In this document: piece after piece, positions 24,203-32,829 of the stretch
How the letters are laid out: each line of letters begins with the position of its first letter
Numbering within the stretch: position 1 is the first letter of the stretch
Origin: an uncultured Ruminococcus sp.
GTDB lineage: Bacteria > Bacillota > Clostridia > Oscillospirales > Ruminococcaceae
Assembly (NCBI GenBank): GCA_947176415.1
Contig: CAMWQJ010000005.1
Coordinates: forward strand, 1 to 64,000
Reading direction: 5' to 3'
DNA length: 64,000 nt
The notes under the pieces: model-generated
What the model was told of the DNA's origin: nothing
Databases searched by the model: none
The model's input: the letters and a program-made list of their open reading frames with translations, nothing else
Made by a program: the position numbers and the translations under genes

Positions 24203-25117
24203 TCAGTTTTTTTCAATTTTGTCAAGTATTTTTATAAAATATTCGGGGAGTTCGCTTGTAAACTCCATGTACTCGTCTGACGAGGGGTGAACAAAGCCTA
24301 TCTTCCGTGCGTGCAGACACTGCCCGTCGATACTCTTGTAAGCCTTTCCGTAAACGTCGTCACCGAGTACGGCGTGACCGATATACGCAAGATGTACACG
24401 AATCTGATGTGTTCTGCCTGTTTCGAGTTTAAGCCTCAGATGTGCAAATCCCCCGTATTGCTTTATTACAGAGTAATGTGTAACGGCATTTCTCGAATTT
24501 TCTTGAGTAACGCACATTTTTTTCCTGTCATATCTGCTACGCCCTATGGGTGCATTTATAGTGCCTTCTTTTTCACGGAAATACCCTGTCGCCACGGCTT
24601 CGTATTCCCGTGTAAAACTGTGTTCTTTAATCTGTTCTGCAAGTTTCAGATGTGCCTTGTCGTTTTTCGCCACGATAAGTAAACCGCTTGTATTTTTGTC
24701 AATCCTGTGGACAATTCCGGGGCGGATAACGCCGTTTATTCCCGAAAGACTCTCACCGCAGTGATAAAGCAGGGCATTGACGAGCGTGCCGTTATAATTG
24801 CCGTGGGCTGGGTGTACTACCATACCTTTCGGCTTATTCACGACAAGCAGGTCGTCGTCTTCATAGACGATTTCAATCGGAATATTTTCCGCCACAGCGT
24901 CCATAACCTGTGGTTCGGGGACTTCTGCGGAAATACGGTCGCCTGTTTTAATCCTGTAATTCTTGCTTACGGAATTTCCGTTCACAAGGACATTTCCGTC
25001 TGCGATAAGCCCCTGAACAGCGGAGCGTGTAAGACCGTCGGCATTATCCGAAATATATTTGTCTATTCTCAATTCCGCACTCTCCGCCATCACTTCAAGA
25101 TATATTTTATTTGGCAT
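24203..25117 (-). CDS. RluD-like 23S rRNA pseudouridine synthase
   Basis: A 304-residue RluA-family enzyme with an N-terminal S4 RNA-binding domain (about 10-65) and the catalytic domain with the signature GIVHRIDKNTSGLLIVAKN, where the Asp is the catalytic residue. It is likely to modify uridines in 23S rRNA helix 69 by analogy with RluD and Bacillus YlyB. Like Bacillus ylyB it directly follows lspA. The start ATG (25115-25117) is placed by the AGGAGG nine bases upstream, and it overlaps the lspA end by 11 bases. Confidence 0.92.
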   Translation of the reverse strand: MPNKIYLEVMAESAELRIDKYISDNADGLTRSAVQGLIADGNVLVNGNSVSKNYRIKTGDRISAEVPEPQVMDAVAENIPIEIVYEDDDLLVVNKPKGMVVHPAHGNYNGTLVNALLYHCGESLSGINGVIRPGIVHRIDKNTSGLLIVAKNDKAHLKLAEQIKEHSFTREYEAVATGYFREKEGTINAPIGRSRYDRKKMCVTQENSRNAVTHYSVIKQYGGFAHLRLKLETGRTHQIRVHLAYIGHAVLGDDVYGKAYKSIDGQCLHARKIGFVHPSSDEYMEFTSELPEYFIKILDKIEKN

Positions 25118-25607
25118 TTCCGCCAGCCTCCTGTTTGGCTTTTTCGGTTTTAGGTTCAATGAATATAATATTAACCAACATCAAAACACACGCCACTGTA
25201 ACGCATATATCGGCAACATTGAAAATCGCAAACCTGAACAGCTTTATTTCAAACATATCAACAACATATCCGTAGCGTATGCGGTCAATAAGATTTCCGA
25301 TACCGCCCGCAATAAAAAGTCCCATTGTAATATCAAACAGTTTTGACCGCTTAATCAGCACGAACATCACAATAATTCCTGCCAGAATCACAAGCGACGT
25401 AAAGCCGATGAGAAACCACTTTTGTCCCGACATACTCCCGAAAATAGCACCGTCATTTTCAAGATATGTCAAATCAATTATTTTAAAATCGCCGAAATGT
25501 ATAAAATCCATGCTCTTTACGGGCATGAGAACGTCAACAGCCCATTGCTTTACAAGCTGGTCGGCAACAACAAGTAATACAATCATTATAACAAGAAAAA
25601 CAGCCAC
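25107..25607 (-). CDS. lspA: Lipoprotein signal peptidase II
   Basis: Membrane aspartic protease that removes signal peptides from prolipoproteins after lipidation. It has four membrane helices and both catalytic Asp motifs: GGIGNLIDRI and FAIFNVADICV. The start is the GTG at 25605-25607, eight bases after AAAGGA, giving 166 residues, the usual family length, and the typical beginning with a helix followed by DQLVKQWA. A frame extension upstream would pass through an intergenic hairpin and is rejected. Several predicted lipoproteins in this window would be its substrates. Confidence 0.93.
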   Translation of the reverse strand: MAVFLVIMIVLLVVADQLVKQWAVDVLMPVKSMDFIHFGDFKIIDLTYLENDGAIFGSMSGQKWFLIGFTSLVILAGIIVMFVLIKRSKLFDITMGLFIAGGIGNLIDRIRYGYVVDMFEIKLFRFAIFNVADICVTVACVLMLVNIIFIEPKTEKAKQEAGGNAK

Positions 25608-25631
25608 ACTATTTATCCTTTCAATAAACAA

Positions 25632-25656
25632 GCCTGTTGCCATTATGACAACAGGC
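25632..25656 (-). terminator. Hairpin between ileS and lspA
   Basis: GCCTGTTG (25632-25639) and CAACAGGC (25649-25656) form a perfect 8-base stem with a 9-base loop, after the ileS stop and before the lspA ribosome site. On the minus strand it is followed by TTGTTTATTG, a weak T-rich tract. A partial terminator or an RNA processing or stability element is likely. Confidence 0.5.
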
Positions 25657-25668
25657 AATATGGGTAAA

Positions 25669-28434
25669 TTATACTTCTATAGCGGTAACACATCTCTGGC
25701 AGAGTGTCGGGTAGGTGTGATTTGTGCCGACATATTTTGAATAGCACCAGCAACGCTCGCACTTTTCGCCCTCTGCCCTTGTAACTTCAAAGGTTGTTTC
25801 ACTGTCCGACTTCTCAACAGCAATATCCGAAACAATAAGAATCTCCTTAAGCTGTCCGGAAAATTCACTGTACTTGTCATATTCGTCAGAAGAAGCCTTT
25901 ACAATAATTTTCGCCTCAAGGGACTTTCCTATTGTCTTTGCATTTCTTGCCTCTTCGAGAACTTTATTTGCCGTCTCACGTACAGAGTAAATAAAGTCCC
26001 ACTTATCTTTAAACTCACTGCTCAGCTCTATGCCTGACTTTTCGGGCATCTGATTGAGAAAAACGCTTTCCGAATCGTCCTCGGAGGAATGCGGAATATA
26101 GCTCCATATTTCCTCAGCAGTAAACGAAATTATCGGAGCTGAAAGACGTGCAACGGCACTTAAAATCCTGTACATAACGGTCTGTGCGGAACGTCTCAGT
26201 TCGGAATCTTCCTTTTCGCAGTAAAGCCTGTCCTTGATAATATCGAGATAGAAATTTGACATATCGATAACACAGAAATTATGGATAGCGTGGAAAGCAA
26301 TATGGAAATCAAAAGCATTATAGCCCTCGTTTACCCTGTCAATAAGAGCGTCAAGTTTCATAATTGCCCACTTGTCAAGCTCCGTCATCTTATCAGCGGA
26401 AACGCAGTCGGTATCAGGATTAAAGCCCTTGCCGTTGCTTAAATTTCCGAGTATAAACCTTGCCGTGTTTCTGATTTTCTTGTAAGCGTCTGAAAGCTGT
26501 CCGAGTATAGCCTTTGATATTCTTATATCAGAATGATAGTCCGACGAAGCAACCCACAGACGAAGAATGTCAGCACCGTACTGGTCTGTTATTTCGGAGG
26601 GGTCTATTCCGTTGCCGAGGGACTTGTGCATTGTCTTGCCCTCGCCGTCGACAACCCAGCCGTGTGTACATACTGCTTTGTAAGGTGCAGAGCCTTTATA
26701 TACCACCGACGTAAGCAATGACGACTGAAACCACCCTCTGTATTGGTCTGCACCCTCTAAATACAGGTCGGCAGGCCATGAGAGATTTTTATTCTGTTCC
26801 ATTACGGCGGAGTGCGACACACCGCTGTCAAACCACACGTCCATAATGTCGTATTCTTTTGTAAACTCTCCGCAACCGCATTCGCATTTTACACTTTCGG
26901 GAATAAATTCTTTCACGTCTTTAGTCCACCATGCGTCCGAACCTTCGGCACGGAAAAGGTCTGCAACAGCCTTTATAGTATCGTCATTTACAATCGGCTT
27001 ACCACAGTCTTTGCAGTATATAATCGGAATCGGCACGCCCCACGTTCTCTGGCGGGAAATACACCAGTCACTACGGTCACGAACCATGCCTTTAATTCTG
27101 TCCTCGCCCCATTCGGGAATCCACTTTACAGACTCGATAGCTTTTATTGCCTCGTCCTTGAAACCGTTTACCGAGCAGAACCACTGTTCAGTTGCACGAT
27201 AGATAATCGGACTGTTACATCTCCAGCAGTGCGGGTACTGGTGGACAATTTTCTGTATTGCAAGCAGTGCATTAAGCTCCTCAAGTTTTTTCGCAATAGC
27301 CTTGTTTGCGGTATCGGTGTCCATGCCCTCAAACTCTCCTGCCTCGGCGGTCTGCCTGCCCTTTGAGTCAACGCATACAATAATGCCGATATCGTCGTAC
27401 TTCTTGCACACCTCGAAGTCCTCAACGCCATATCCGGGGGCGGTATGTACACAACCCGTACCGCTTTCAAGAGTTACATGGTCGCCGACGATAACAGGCG
27501 AAAGTCTGTCATATAAGGGGTGCTTTGTCTTGACGCCCTCAAGTTCAGCACCTGTAAAAATTCCCTGTGTCGTGTAGTCTGTTATGCCTGCTGTTTCCAT
27601 TGTTGTTTTTACAAGTTCCTCAGCCATTACATAATACTCGCCGTTTGCGTTTACGAGGGTATAATTATACTCAGGACCAAGGCATATAGCGAGGTTACCG
27701 GGGATTGTCCACGTTGTAGTTGTCCATATAACGAAATAAATCTTTGATATATCAAGACCCATTGCCGAGAATATGCCCTTGTCATCGGTGACATTGAATT
27801 TTACATAAATAGAGTGACACGGGTCGTTTGAATATTCAATTTCAGCCTCTGCGAGTGCGGTATTGCAGTCAGGACACCAGTAAACAGGCTTTAAACCTTT
27901 ATACATATAGCCCCTCTTTGCCATTTCGCCAAATACTTCAATCTGCCTTGCTTCAAACTCAGGTTTAAGTGTAAGATAAGGGTCGTCATAGTCCGCAAGA
28001 GTGCCGAGCCTTTTAAACTGTCTCATCTGATTTTTAACGTGTTTCATTGCAAAATCATGACAATGTTTTCTCAGTTCAACAGGCGGAACAGCACCGTTTT
28101 CAACGCCGATTACTTTCATTGCCTTAAGTTCAATAGGCAGACCGTGAGTATCCCAGCCCGGAACATAAGGCGAGCAAAAGCCACTCATGTTTTTATATTT
28201 TACAATTATATCCTTTAACGTCTTGTTAAGAGCCGTGCCGAGATGGATTTCACCGTTGGCATAGGGCGGACCGTCATGCAGAATGTAAGTCGGTCTCTCC
28301 TTGTTCTTTTCAATCATCTTGTAATAAAGCCTGTCATTTTCCCATTTTTCAATAAAAACAGGCTCTTTTTTAGGCAGATTCCCACGCATCTGAAAATCCG
28401 TCTGCGGTAAATTAAGGGTTTTATTATAGTCCAC
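25669..28434 (-). CDS. ileS: Isoleucyl-tRNA synthetase
   Basis: Charges tRNA-Ile and edits misactivated valine. The 921-residue protein has the class I signature PYANGEIHLGTALN (HIGH-like), the CP1 editing domain, the KMSKS-like loop as KTMHKSLGN (His in place of the first Ser, a variant I believe is common in clostridial enzymes), and a C-terminal zinc finger of the CxxC type (CERCWCYS and LCQRC). The start is GTG at 28432-28434 with AAGGA upstream and gives the family-typical MDYNKTLNLP N-terminus. No T-box leader is present; the gene follows divIVA by 75 bases with a hairpin between. Confidence 0.97.
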   Translation of the reverse strand: MDYNKTLNLPQTDFQMRGNLPKKEPVFIEKWENDRLYYKMIEKNKERPTYILHDGPPYANGEIHLGTALNKTLKDIIVKYKNMSGFCSPYVPGWDTHGLPIELKAMKVIGVENGAVPPVELRKHCHDFAMKHVKNQMRQFKRLGTLADYDDPYLTLKPEFEARQIEVFGEMAKRGYMYKGLKPVYWCPDCNTALAEAEIEYSNDPCHSIYVKFNVTDDKGIFSAMGLDISKIYFVIWTTTTWTIPGNLAICLGPEYNYTLVNANGEYYVMAEELVKTTMETAGITDYTTQGIFTGAELEGVKTKHPLYDRLSPVIVGDHVTLESGTGCVHTAPGYGVEDFEVCKKYDDIGIIVCVDSKGRQTAEAGEFEGMDTDTANKAIAKKLEELNALLAIQKIVHQYPHCWRCNSPIIYRATEQWFCSVNGFKDEAIKAIESVKWIPEWGEDRIKGMVRDRSDWCISRQRTWGVPIPIIYCKDCGKPIVNDDTIKAVADLFRAEGSDAWWTKDVKEFIPESVKCECGCGEFTKEYDIMDVWFDSGVSHSAVMEQNKNLSWPADLYLEGADQYRGWFQSSLLTSVVYKGSAPYKAVCTHGWVVDGEGKTMHKSLGNGIDPSEITDQYGADILRLWVASSDYHSDIRISKAILGQLSDAYKKIRNTARFILGNLSNGKGFNPDTDCVSADKMTELDKWAIMKLDALIDRVNEGYNAFDFHIAFHAIHNFCVIDMSNFYLDIIKDRLYCEKEDSELRRSAQTVMYRILSAVARLSAPIISFTAEEIWSYIPHSSEDDSESVFLNQMPEKSGIELSSEFKDKWDFIYSVRETANKVLEEARNAKTIGKSLEAKIIVKASSDEYDKYSEFSGQLKEILIVSDIAVEKSDSETTFEVTRAEGEKCERCWCYSKYVGTNHTYPTLCQRCVTAIEV

Positions 28435-28446
28435 TTCTTTTTCCTT

Positions 28447-28472
28447 GATTTTTCACTTATTGGTGAAAAATC
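28447..28472 (-). promoter_or_regulatory. Hairpin just upstream of the ileS start
   Basis: A 10-base perfect stem, GATTTTTCAC (28447-28456) with GTGAAAAATC (28463-28472), and a 6-base loop. It lies between a GGAGG-like sequence and the real ileS ribosome site, about a dozen bases before the start codon. Function unknown; translation control or transcript processing are possible. Confidence 0.45.
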
Positions 28473-28509
28473 CTCCTTTCGTCATATTTTCCTTGCGGAA
28501 TTTCTTATA

Positions 28510-29121
28510 TTATTTTGCAGTTCTGATTTTTTCGGTTTTTACTGCTTTTTCGCTTTTTTCGGACTTTGGATTCTTTCCGCCCGCAACTGAAACAGCTATC
28601 TGCTCTGCGGTCGGCTTATGCACCTTACCTGTTGCCTCCTCGTAAGTTTCGGGCATACTCGAAATAAGGTCGAGATGTTCCTTGTAAACATCAAAAAGAC
28701 TTTTCTTGAAATCAGCGACCTGTTGCTGTGCCTCGATAAGAGCTTCTTTTTCCTTTGCTATCTCCTCACGGTTCCGCTCCATTGCAATTGCGTGCTGACG
28801 GATTGCCTCGTCCTCGAGAGCCTCAGCTTTTGCCCTCGCCTCCGCAATAATCTGCTCCGCCTTGTCATGTGCGTCATTAATAACCTGATGTCCCTGTTTC
28901 TGAGCTCCGAGAAGAGCATCTTTCAGTGCGTCTTCGTCCCTCATGTATTCACGCACCTTGTCTGCCAGCACCTGAATTTTGTTGTTAGCCTCGTTGCGTT
29001 CACGTTCCATGTCGTCAAGCTCTGCCTCAAGCTGTGCGAAAAACTCGTCAATTTCTTCCTGTTTGTAGCCAAAAGCCGCCTTTTCAAAACGCTTGTTCCT
29101 TACGTCTTTTGAAGTAATCAT
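28510..29121 (-). CDS. divIVA: DivIVA-domain cell division protein
   Basis: A 203-residue coiled-coil protein that in Firmicutes recognises curved membrane at poles and septa. The N-terminal membrane-binding part is MITSKDVRNKRFEKAAFGYKQEEIDEFF (given here only as position 1-28), followed by a long coiled coil (about 30-155) and a basic C-terminus rich in Lys, Ser and Thr. Its place after sepF and ylmH is the classical Gram-positive division cluster. Start ATG preceded by GAGGTG. Confidence 0.92.
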   Translation of the reverse strand: MITSKDVRNKRFEKAAFGYKQEEIDEFFAQLEAELDDMERERNEANNKIQVLADKVREYMRDEDALKDALLGAQKQGHQVINDAHDKAEQIIAEARAKAEALEDEAIRQHAIAMERNREEIAKEKEALIEAQQQVADFKKSLFDVYKEHLDLISSMPETYEEATGKVHKPTAEQIAVSVAGGKNPKSEKSEKAVKTEKIRTAK

Positions 29122-29135
29122 ATATATTTCACCTC

Positions 29136-29894
29136 TTAAACAAATTTTTTAACTGTAATGTGTATGCGGTCTTTTTTTGTGGTCGCTCCCACTTCGGAAA
29201 GAATAAACCTCCCGAATCCCCTTACTGAAATTATATCATTTTCCCTTATTTCCGCAGACACAGACTTCACGGGAAAATGATTTACTTCTACTTTTTCGGA
29301 GCGTATAAGCGTTGCCGAATCGCCACGGCTTTTTCCCGTGGCAAGACTGACTATACAATCAAGTCGGAGCGAGGCAACAGTGCCGTTTATGTCTGTAAAC
29401 TCCTGTTTCACTTCCATTTCAAAAGGTCTGTCGCCATAACACTTTACGCCAATTTTTCCTATTTTTGCAACAGTAGTCATAACAAGCCGTGAGGCAATTT
29501 CCGTCATAAAGACCTGTGCCATGCCCTCGCCCGTTATAATATCACCTATAGTCTCACGCTTTAAACGCATTCCCATAAAAGTCCCTAAAAAATCCCTGTG
29601 TGTGAGTTTATCCTCCTTGCGATAAGTGAAAGTAACACATCTCATCGGGAAATCTTCGTCTATATAGTCTTCATAGTAATCAGGATATACCGCAAGCATT
29701 TTACGCATTGCCTTATCATAACCGCCATAAAGCCTATACCCGAGACCGCCTGTATTTCGTCTGCACCACTCTTCAGCCTGTGCCGACTGTCTTTCGTCCA
29801 GAAAATCCGAAAAAACGCCTGCCGTGTTTCTTTCACACTGATTCACCATATCCCTAAGCCTTGCATAGAAAAACTTTTCAGAATCGCCATTCAT
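29136..29894 (-). CDS. YlmH-like S4-domain RNA-binding protein
   Basis: A 252-residue protein matching YlmH of the division cluster: an N-terminal domain with the pattern VNQCERNTAGVFSDFLDERQ, the central FTYRKEDKLTHRDFLGTFMG, and a C-terminal S4 RNA-binding domain (about 180-252). YlmH binds ribosome-associated RNA and has been linked to rescue of stalled ribosomes in Bacillus. Its ATG shares one base with the sepF stop, so the two are coupled. The cluster lacks a separate ylmG (YggT) gene between sepF and ylmH. Confidence 0.88.
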   Translation of the reverse strand: MNGDSEKFFYARLRDMVNQCERNTAGVFSDFLDERQSAQAEEWCRRNTGGLGYRLYGGYDKAMRKMLAVYPDYYEDYIDEDFPMRCVTFTYRKEDKLTHRDFLGTFMGMRLKRETIGDIITGEGMAQVFMTEIASRLVMTTVAKIGKIGVKCYGDRPFEMEVKQEFTDINGTVASLRLDCIVSLATGKSRGDSATLIRSEKVEVNHFPVKSVSAEIRENDIISVRGFGRFILSEVGATTKKDRIHITVKKFV

Positions 29895-30448
29895 CAGATA
29901 AACACACCATTGTTTTCAAGCTCGCCGACCAAATCCTCGCCGATAAATCCCACGTTATAAGGCGTGATTATGTATGTGAGATTTGCAACAGGCTTCAGAC
30001 TTCCGCCGTTTGCGTATGCAACGCCGACAAGGAAATCTATAATTCTGCGTTTGTTTTCGGGCGAAGCTGTCTCAAGATTGAGTACAACCGTCTTTTTTGC
30101 GATAAGGTGGTCGGCAATCTGCTTTGCATCTGTAAAGGCAGAAGGCTTTACAAGTACCACCTGTAATTGTGCTGTTGTCTGAATATTAACCACCTGATTT
30201 CTGCGGTTGGTGCTTCTGCTTATTCTCTCGCTGTTTCCGCTGTCAATATTTCTGCTCTCCCTCTCTCTGATTTCACGGCTGTCACGGTTTTCACGCACCG
30301 ATGTTTTCGGAGCTACTACAGGCTCGTCCGGCTCGCTCTGCTGTACAGGCACTTCCGAAACGTTTTTTTCCTCCGGTTCTGAAACATCGTCGTCTGAATC
30401 ATCATATGAGGCAAAGAAAAAATCCTTGATATTGTCAATAAATTTCAT
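29894..30448 (-). CDS. sepF: Cell division protein SepF
   Basis: A cytoplasmic protein that binds FtsZ and the membrane and organises the septum. The 184-residue product has an N-terminal amphipathic helix (MKFIDNIKDFFF), a long charged linker rich in Arg, Asp, Glu and Ser (about 20-95), and the conserved C-terminal domain with VVLVKPSAFTDAKQIADHL, VVLNLE and RRIIDFLVGVAYANGG. The linker is longer than in Bacillus (whole protein about 150). It is followed by ylmH and divIVA and preceded by yggS after a 103-base gap holding an RNA-like structure. Start ATG after AAGGAG. Confidence 0.93.
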   Translation of the reverse strand: MKFIDNIKDFFFASYDDSDDDVSEPEEKNVSEVPVQQSEPDEPVVAPKTSVRENRDSREIRERESRNIDSGNSERISRSTNRRNQVVNIQTTAQLQVVLVKPSAFTDAKQIADHLIAKKTVVLNLETASPENKRRIIDFLVGVAYANGGSLKPVANLTYIITPYNVGFIGEDLVGELENNGVFI

Positions 30449-30465
30449 TTTTAAATGCTCCTTCC

Positions 30466-30516
30466 CCGCATTTTTTTATTTATACCACACACGGAATAAA
30501 TGCGGAGTATTCCGTG
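30466..30516 (-). promoter_or_regulatory. Possible alternative RNA structures in the sepF leader
   Basis: One hairpin pairs CACGGAATA (30490-30498) with TATTCCGTG (30508-30516). A second pairing, AAATGCGG (30498-30505) with CCGCATTT (30466-30473), uses bases from the first loop and ends next to the sepF ribosome site. The two share position 30498 and nearly exclude each other. I see no known riboswitch consensus. Confidence 0.4.
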
Positions 30517-30551
30517 AACAGACCTTATCCCGAAAGAATTACGGATATTTA

Positions 30552-31262
30552 TTATTTCCTGCTGTAATCCCTCGCACCGAAAAGCCCCGTGCCTATTCTT
30601 ACAAGAGTAGAGCCGAATTTTACCGCCTCGGCATAATCGTGAGTCATTCCCATTGAAAGTATATCCATTGAAACAATATTCTTTTTTTCGTCTGAAAGCC
30701 TGTTGAAAAGTTCCTGCATACGTCCGAGAAATATATCACTGTCGGACGGTGGCGGAATAGTCATAAGACCCCTCACCCTGATATTTTCAAACTGTGAAAT
30801 CTGTTCGATAAAATCGCCTACCATATCGGGAGAAACACCACCCTTTGAATCCTCACCGCCTATATTCACCTCGCAGAGAATATCCATTATTTTATTCTGC
30901 CGATGTGCATGGAGGTCTATTGTCTCGGCAAGTCTCAGGCTGTCAACGGATTGTATAAGACTTACCGAATCAATAATATATTTTACCTTATTCGTCTGTA
31001 AACTTCCGATAAACTGCACTTCGGCTGATTTGTCATAAACATCTTTTTTGGAGAGATATTCCTGTACCCTGTTTTCACCGAGCAAATCAATACCGAGCGA
31101 AACGGCATGATTTACAGCCTCGGGTGAAACTGTCTTTGTAACCGCCATTATTCTTACATCATCGTCTGCCCTGCGGTATACGGCTTTTGCCTCTTCAATG
31201 CGTTCATGTATTATACGAAGATTTTCGTCAATATAGCTGAAATTATTTTCCACTTCAGTCAT
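30552..31262 (-). CDS. YggS/PLPBP family pyridoxal phosphate homeostasis protein
   Basis: A 236-residue PLP-binding protein with an alanine racemase-like barrel. The PLP lysine lies in IMAVTKTVSPEAV; other conserved parts are DLLGENRVQEYLSK, FIGSLQTNKVKYI, GLMTIPP and SMGMTHDYAEAV. It controls free PLP levels rather than acting as an enzyme. In Gram-positives it precedes sepF as it does here. The ATG at 31260-31262 overlaps the end of the HlyD-like gene by eight bases. Confidence 0.93.
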   Translation of the reverse strand: MTEVENNFSYIDENLRIIHERIEEAKAVYRRADDDVRIMAVTKTVSPEAVNHAVSLGIDLLGENRVQEYLSKKDVYDKSAEVQFIGSLQTNKVKYIIDSVSLIQSVDSLRLAETIDLHAHRQNKIMDILCEVNIGGEDSKGGVSPDMVGDFIEQISQFENIRVRGLMTIPPPSDSDIFLGRMQELFNRLSDEKKNIVSMDILSMGMTHDYAEAVKFGSTLVRIGTGLFGARDYSRK

Positions 31263-32517
31263 CACCTTTAATCATAATATCGTCATAAAGGGCAAGATAA
31301 CTGCTGTCGTCGTCATGAACAGCCGAAAGAACATAATCACTGCCCTCATATATAACATCAATTTTCTTAAATTCAACCTGTTCTCCCTTAAGGATATTGA
31401 CACCCTTATAATTGATACTCTCTGCCGTTGCCGTTTCCGTGCCGTCTGCGGAAACTTCTTTTTCTTCAGCAATATTCATAAATCTTATTGCCTCTCTCGG
31501 AACTCTCAGCCCCCTGTAAGTACCCTGTATAATTTCGGCACGCTCATACCTATGCTGTACAAGCCCCTGATTGAACTGACTGCACGCAAGTATTATTACA
31601 GTTTCATGCGGATTTCCCTCGTCACGCAGTTCAACTATTTTAGCGTCATAGGTATCCGCGGAGGCTTCAAACCGTAGCTTAACCCATTTGTCCGCCTCAT
31701 ATTCCTTTTTGGAATTGTCAACTATTCCTGCCATATACCAGTTATAATCGTCAATTAATTTTCCTACTACAGTATTATCGTCAGACTTTCTGTCCGTAAC
31801 GCTTTCAAGCTGTTCAACCGTAATATATGAAAGATTATTCTTTGAAAAAACCTCCTCGTATCCGTCGCAATAGCTTGCGAAATAAGCAGGTTTTTCACAG
31901 ACTATAGTCTCAACAGGCTGTACGGACTGCTGTCTGAGTATTTCAAGCTCCGTGTTTATATCCGCTATCTGCTGATTGAAGTCTGTCGTCTCGTTTGTTA
32001 TAATCTGATATGTACTCATCTGGACAAGAAGAGTATCTATATCCGACTTTACCGTGTCGTAGTCTTTCATGTCACGGCAGTAAATATAATTGCGGAAATT
32101 CTCTTCTATGCTTGCCGAAAGGCTGAGGGGCTGGGCTGATTCAAGCGTGCCGGGGTTCTGGATTTTCTCGAGTATCGAAAGTTCCTTTTCGAGACGCTCT
32201 ATTTCGCTGTTTATGCTTATCTGCTGGTCTGTAGTATAAACCTCCGCTATAATACTGCCCATGCCGAGTTTTCCTCCGTCGGATACATTATAGCTCAGAA
32301 CGCCGTTTCCGCTGTATTTTATAACCTGCTCGTCCCTTATGAATACTCCCGTGAAATTCCTTGATGATGTAGCTTCCGCCATAAGTGCGGATTCTGTCGG
32401 ACTCTGCTTGTTTCGGAAATTGCTGACTATACTTATAAAAATCACAAGAAATAAAACAAGTACAACATTTCTCAGCAATTTTACAATAAATCCGCTGTCC
32501 GATTTACTGGAACGCAT
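31255..32517 (-). CDS. HlyD-like membrane protein of the division cluster
   Basis: A 420-residue protein with one N-terminal membrane helix (about 12-32), then a lipoyl/barrel-sandwich half (TGVFIRDEQVIKYSGNG, about 50-95), a long coiled coil (about 95-215), and a second half of the sandwich with KGVNILKGEQVEFKKIDVIYEGSDYVL near the C-terminus. The layout is that of HlyD/RND adaptor proteins. No transporter partner is next to it; similar genes are commonly found before yggS-sepF in clostridia. The role may be in envelope or division rather than export. Start ATG follows GGTGATGTGA, with hfq 13 bases upstream. Confidence 0.75.
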   Translation of the reverse strand: MRSSKSDSGFIVKLLRNVVLVLFLVIFISIVSNFRNKQSPTESALMAEATSSRNFTGVFIRDEQVIKYSGNGVLSYNVSDGGKLGMGSIIAEVYTTDQQISINSEIERLEKELSILEKIQNPGTLESAQPLSLSASIEENFRNYIYCRDMKDYDTVKSDIDTLLVQMSTYQIITNETTDFNQQIADINTELEILRQQSVQPVETIVCEKPAYFASYCDGYEEVFSKNNLSYITVEQLESVTDRKSDDNTVVGKLIDDYNWYMAGIVDNSKKEYEADKWVKLRFEASADTYDAKIVELRDEGNPHETVIILACSQFNQGLVQHRYERAEIIQGTYRGLRVPREAIRFMNIAEEKEVSADGTETATAESINYKGVNILKGEQVEFKKIDVIYEGSDYVLSAVHDDDSSYLALYDDIMIKGDD

Positions 32518-32530
32518 TCACATCACCGGC

Positions 32531-32770
32531 TCAGTCGTTTTTATCAGAAGCGTCAAGAATAGAAACAGGTCTCGCAGGGATTATTGTTGATATGGCGTGC
32601 TTGTAAACAAGTTCCTGTTTGCCGTCACATTCGAGGATTGCAACATAGCTGTCAAAACCTTTTACCATTCCTTTAAACTGAAAGCCGTTAGTCAGGATAA
32701 CAGTTACCATAATTCTTTCTTTCCTGCACTGATTGAGGAAAACGTCCTGTAAATTGATAGTCTTGTTCAT
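32531..32770 (-). CDS. hfq: RNA chaperone Hfq
   Basis: Hexameric Sm-like protein that pairs small RNAs with mRNAs. The 79-residue product shows [19 protein letters not shown], the Sm1 motif around [19 protein letters not shown], and the Sm2 motif YKHAISTI (His replacing nothing essential; the usual form is YKHAIST). The start is the ATG at 32768-32770 with GGAG upstream, six codons inside a longer frame. It follows miaA by 59 bases, the same order as in Bacillus and E. coli. Confidence 0.96.
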   Translation of the reverse strand: MNKTINLQDVFLNQCRKERIMVTVILTNGFQFKGMVKGFDSYVAILECDGKQELVYKHAISTIIPARPVSILDASDKND

Positions 32771-32829
32771 ACACAAATCTCCATTCATCTGTTTTAATAT
32801 ATGTGATTATATACACTCAATACATTATA

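Noticed and set aside
28435-28509. T-box riboswitch before ileS
   Set aside because: Only 75 bases separate it from divIVA; there is no T-box core sequence, specifier stem or antiterminator.
32771-32788. Longer Hfq start
   Set aside because: The upstream codons contain the GGAG ribosome site; Hfq normally begins close to the NLQD motif.
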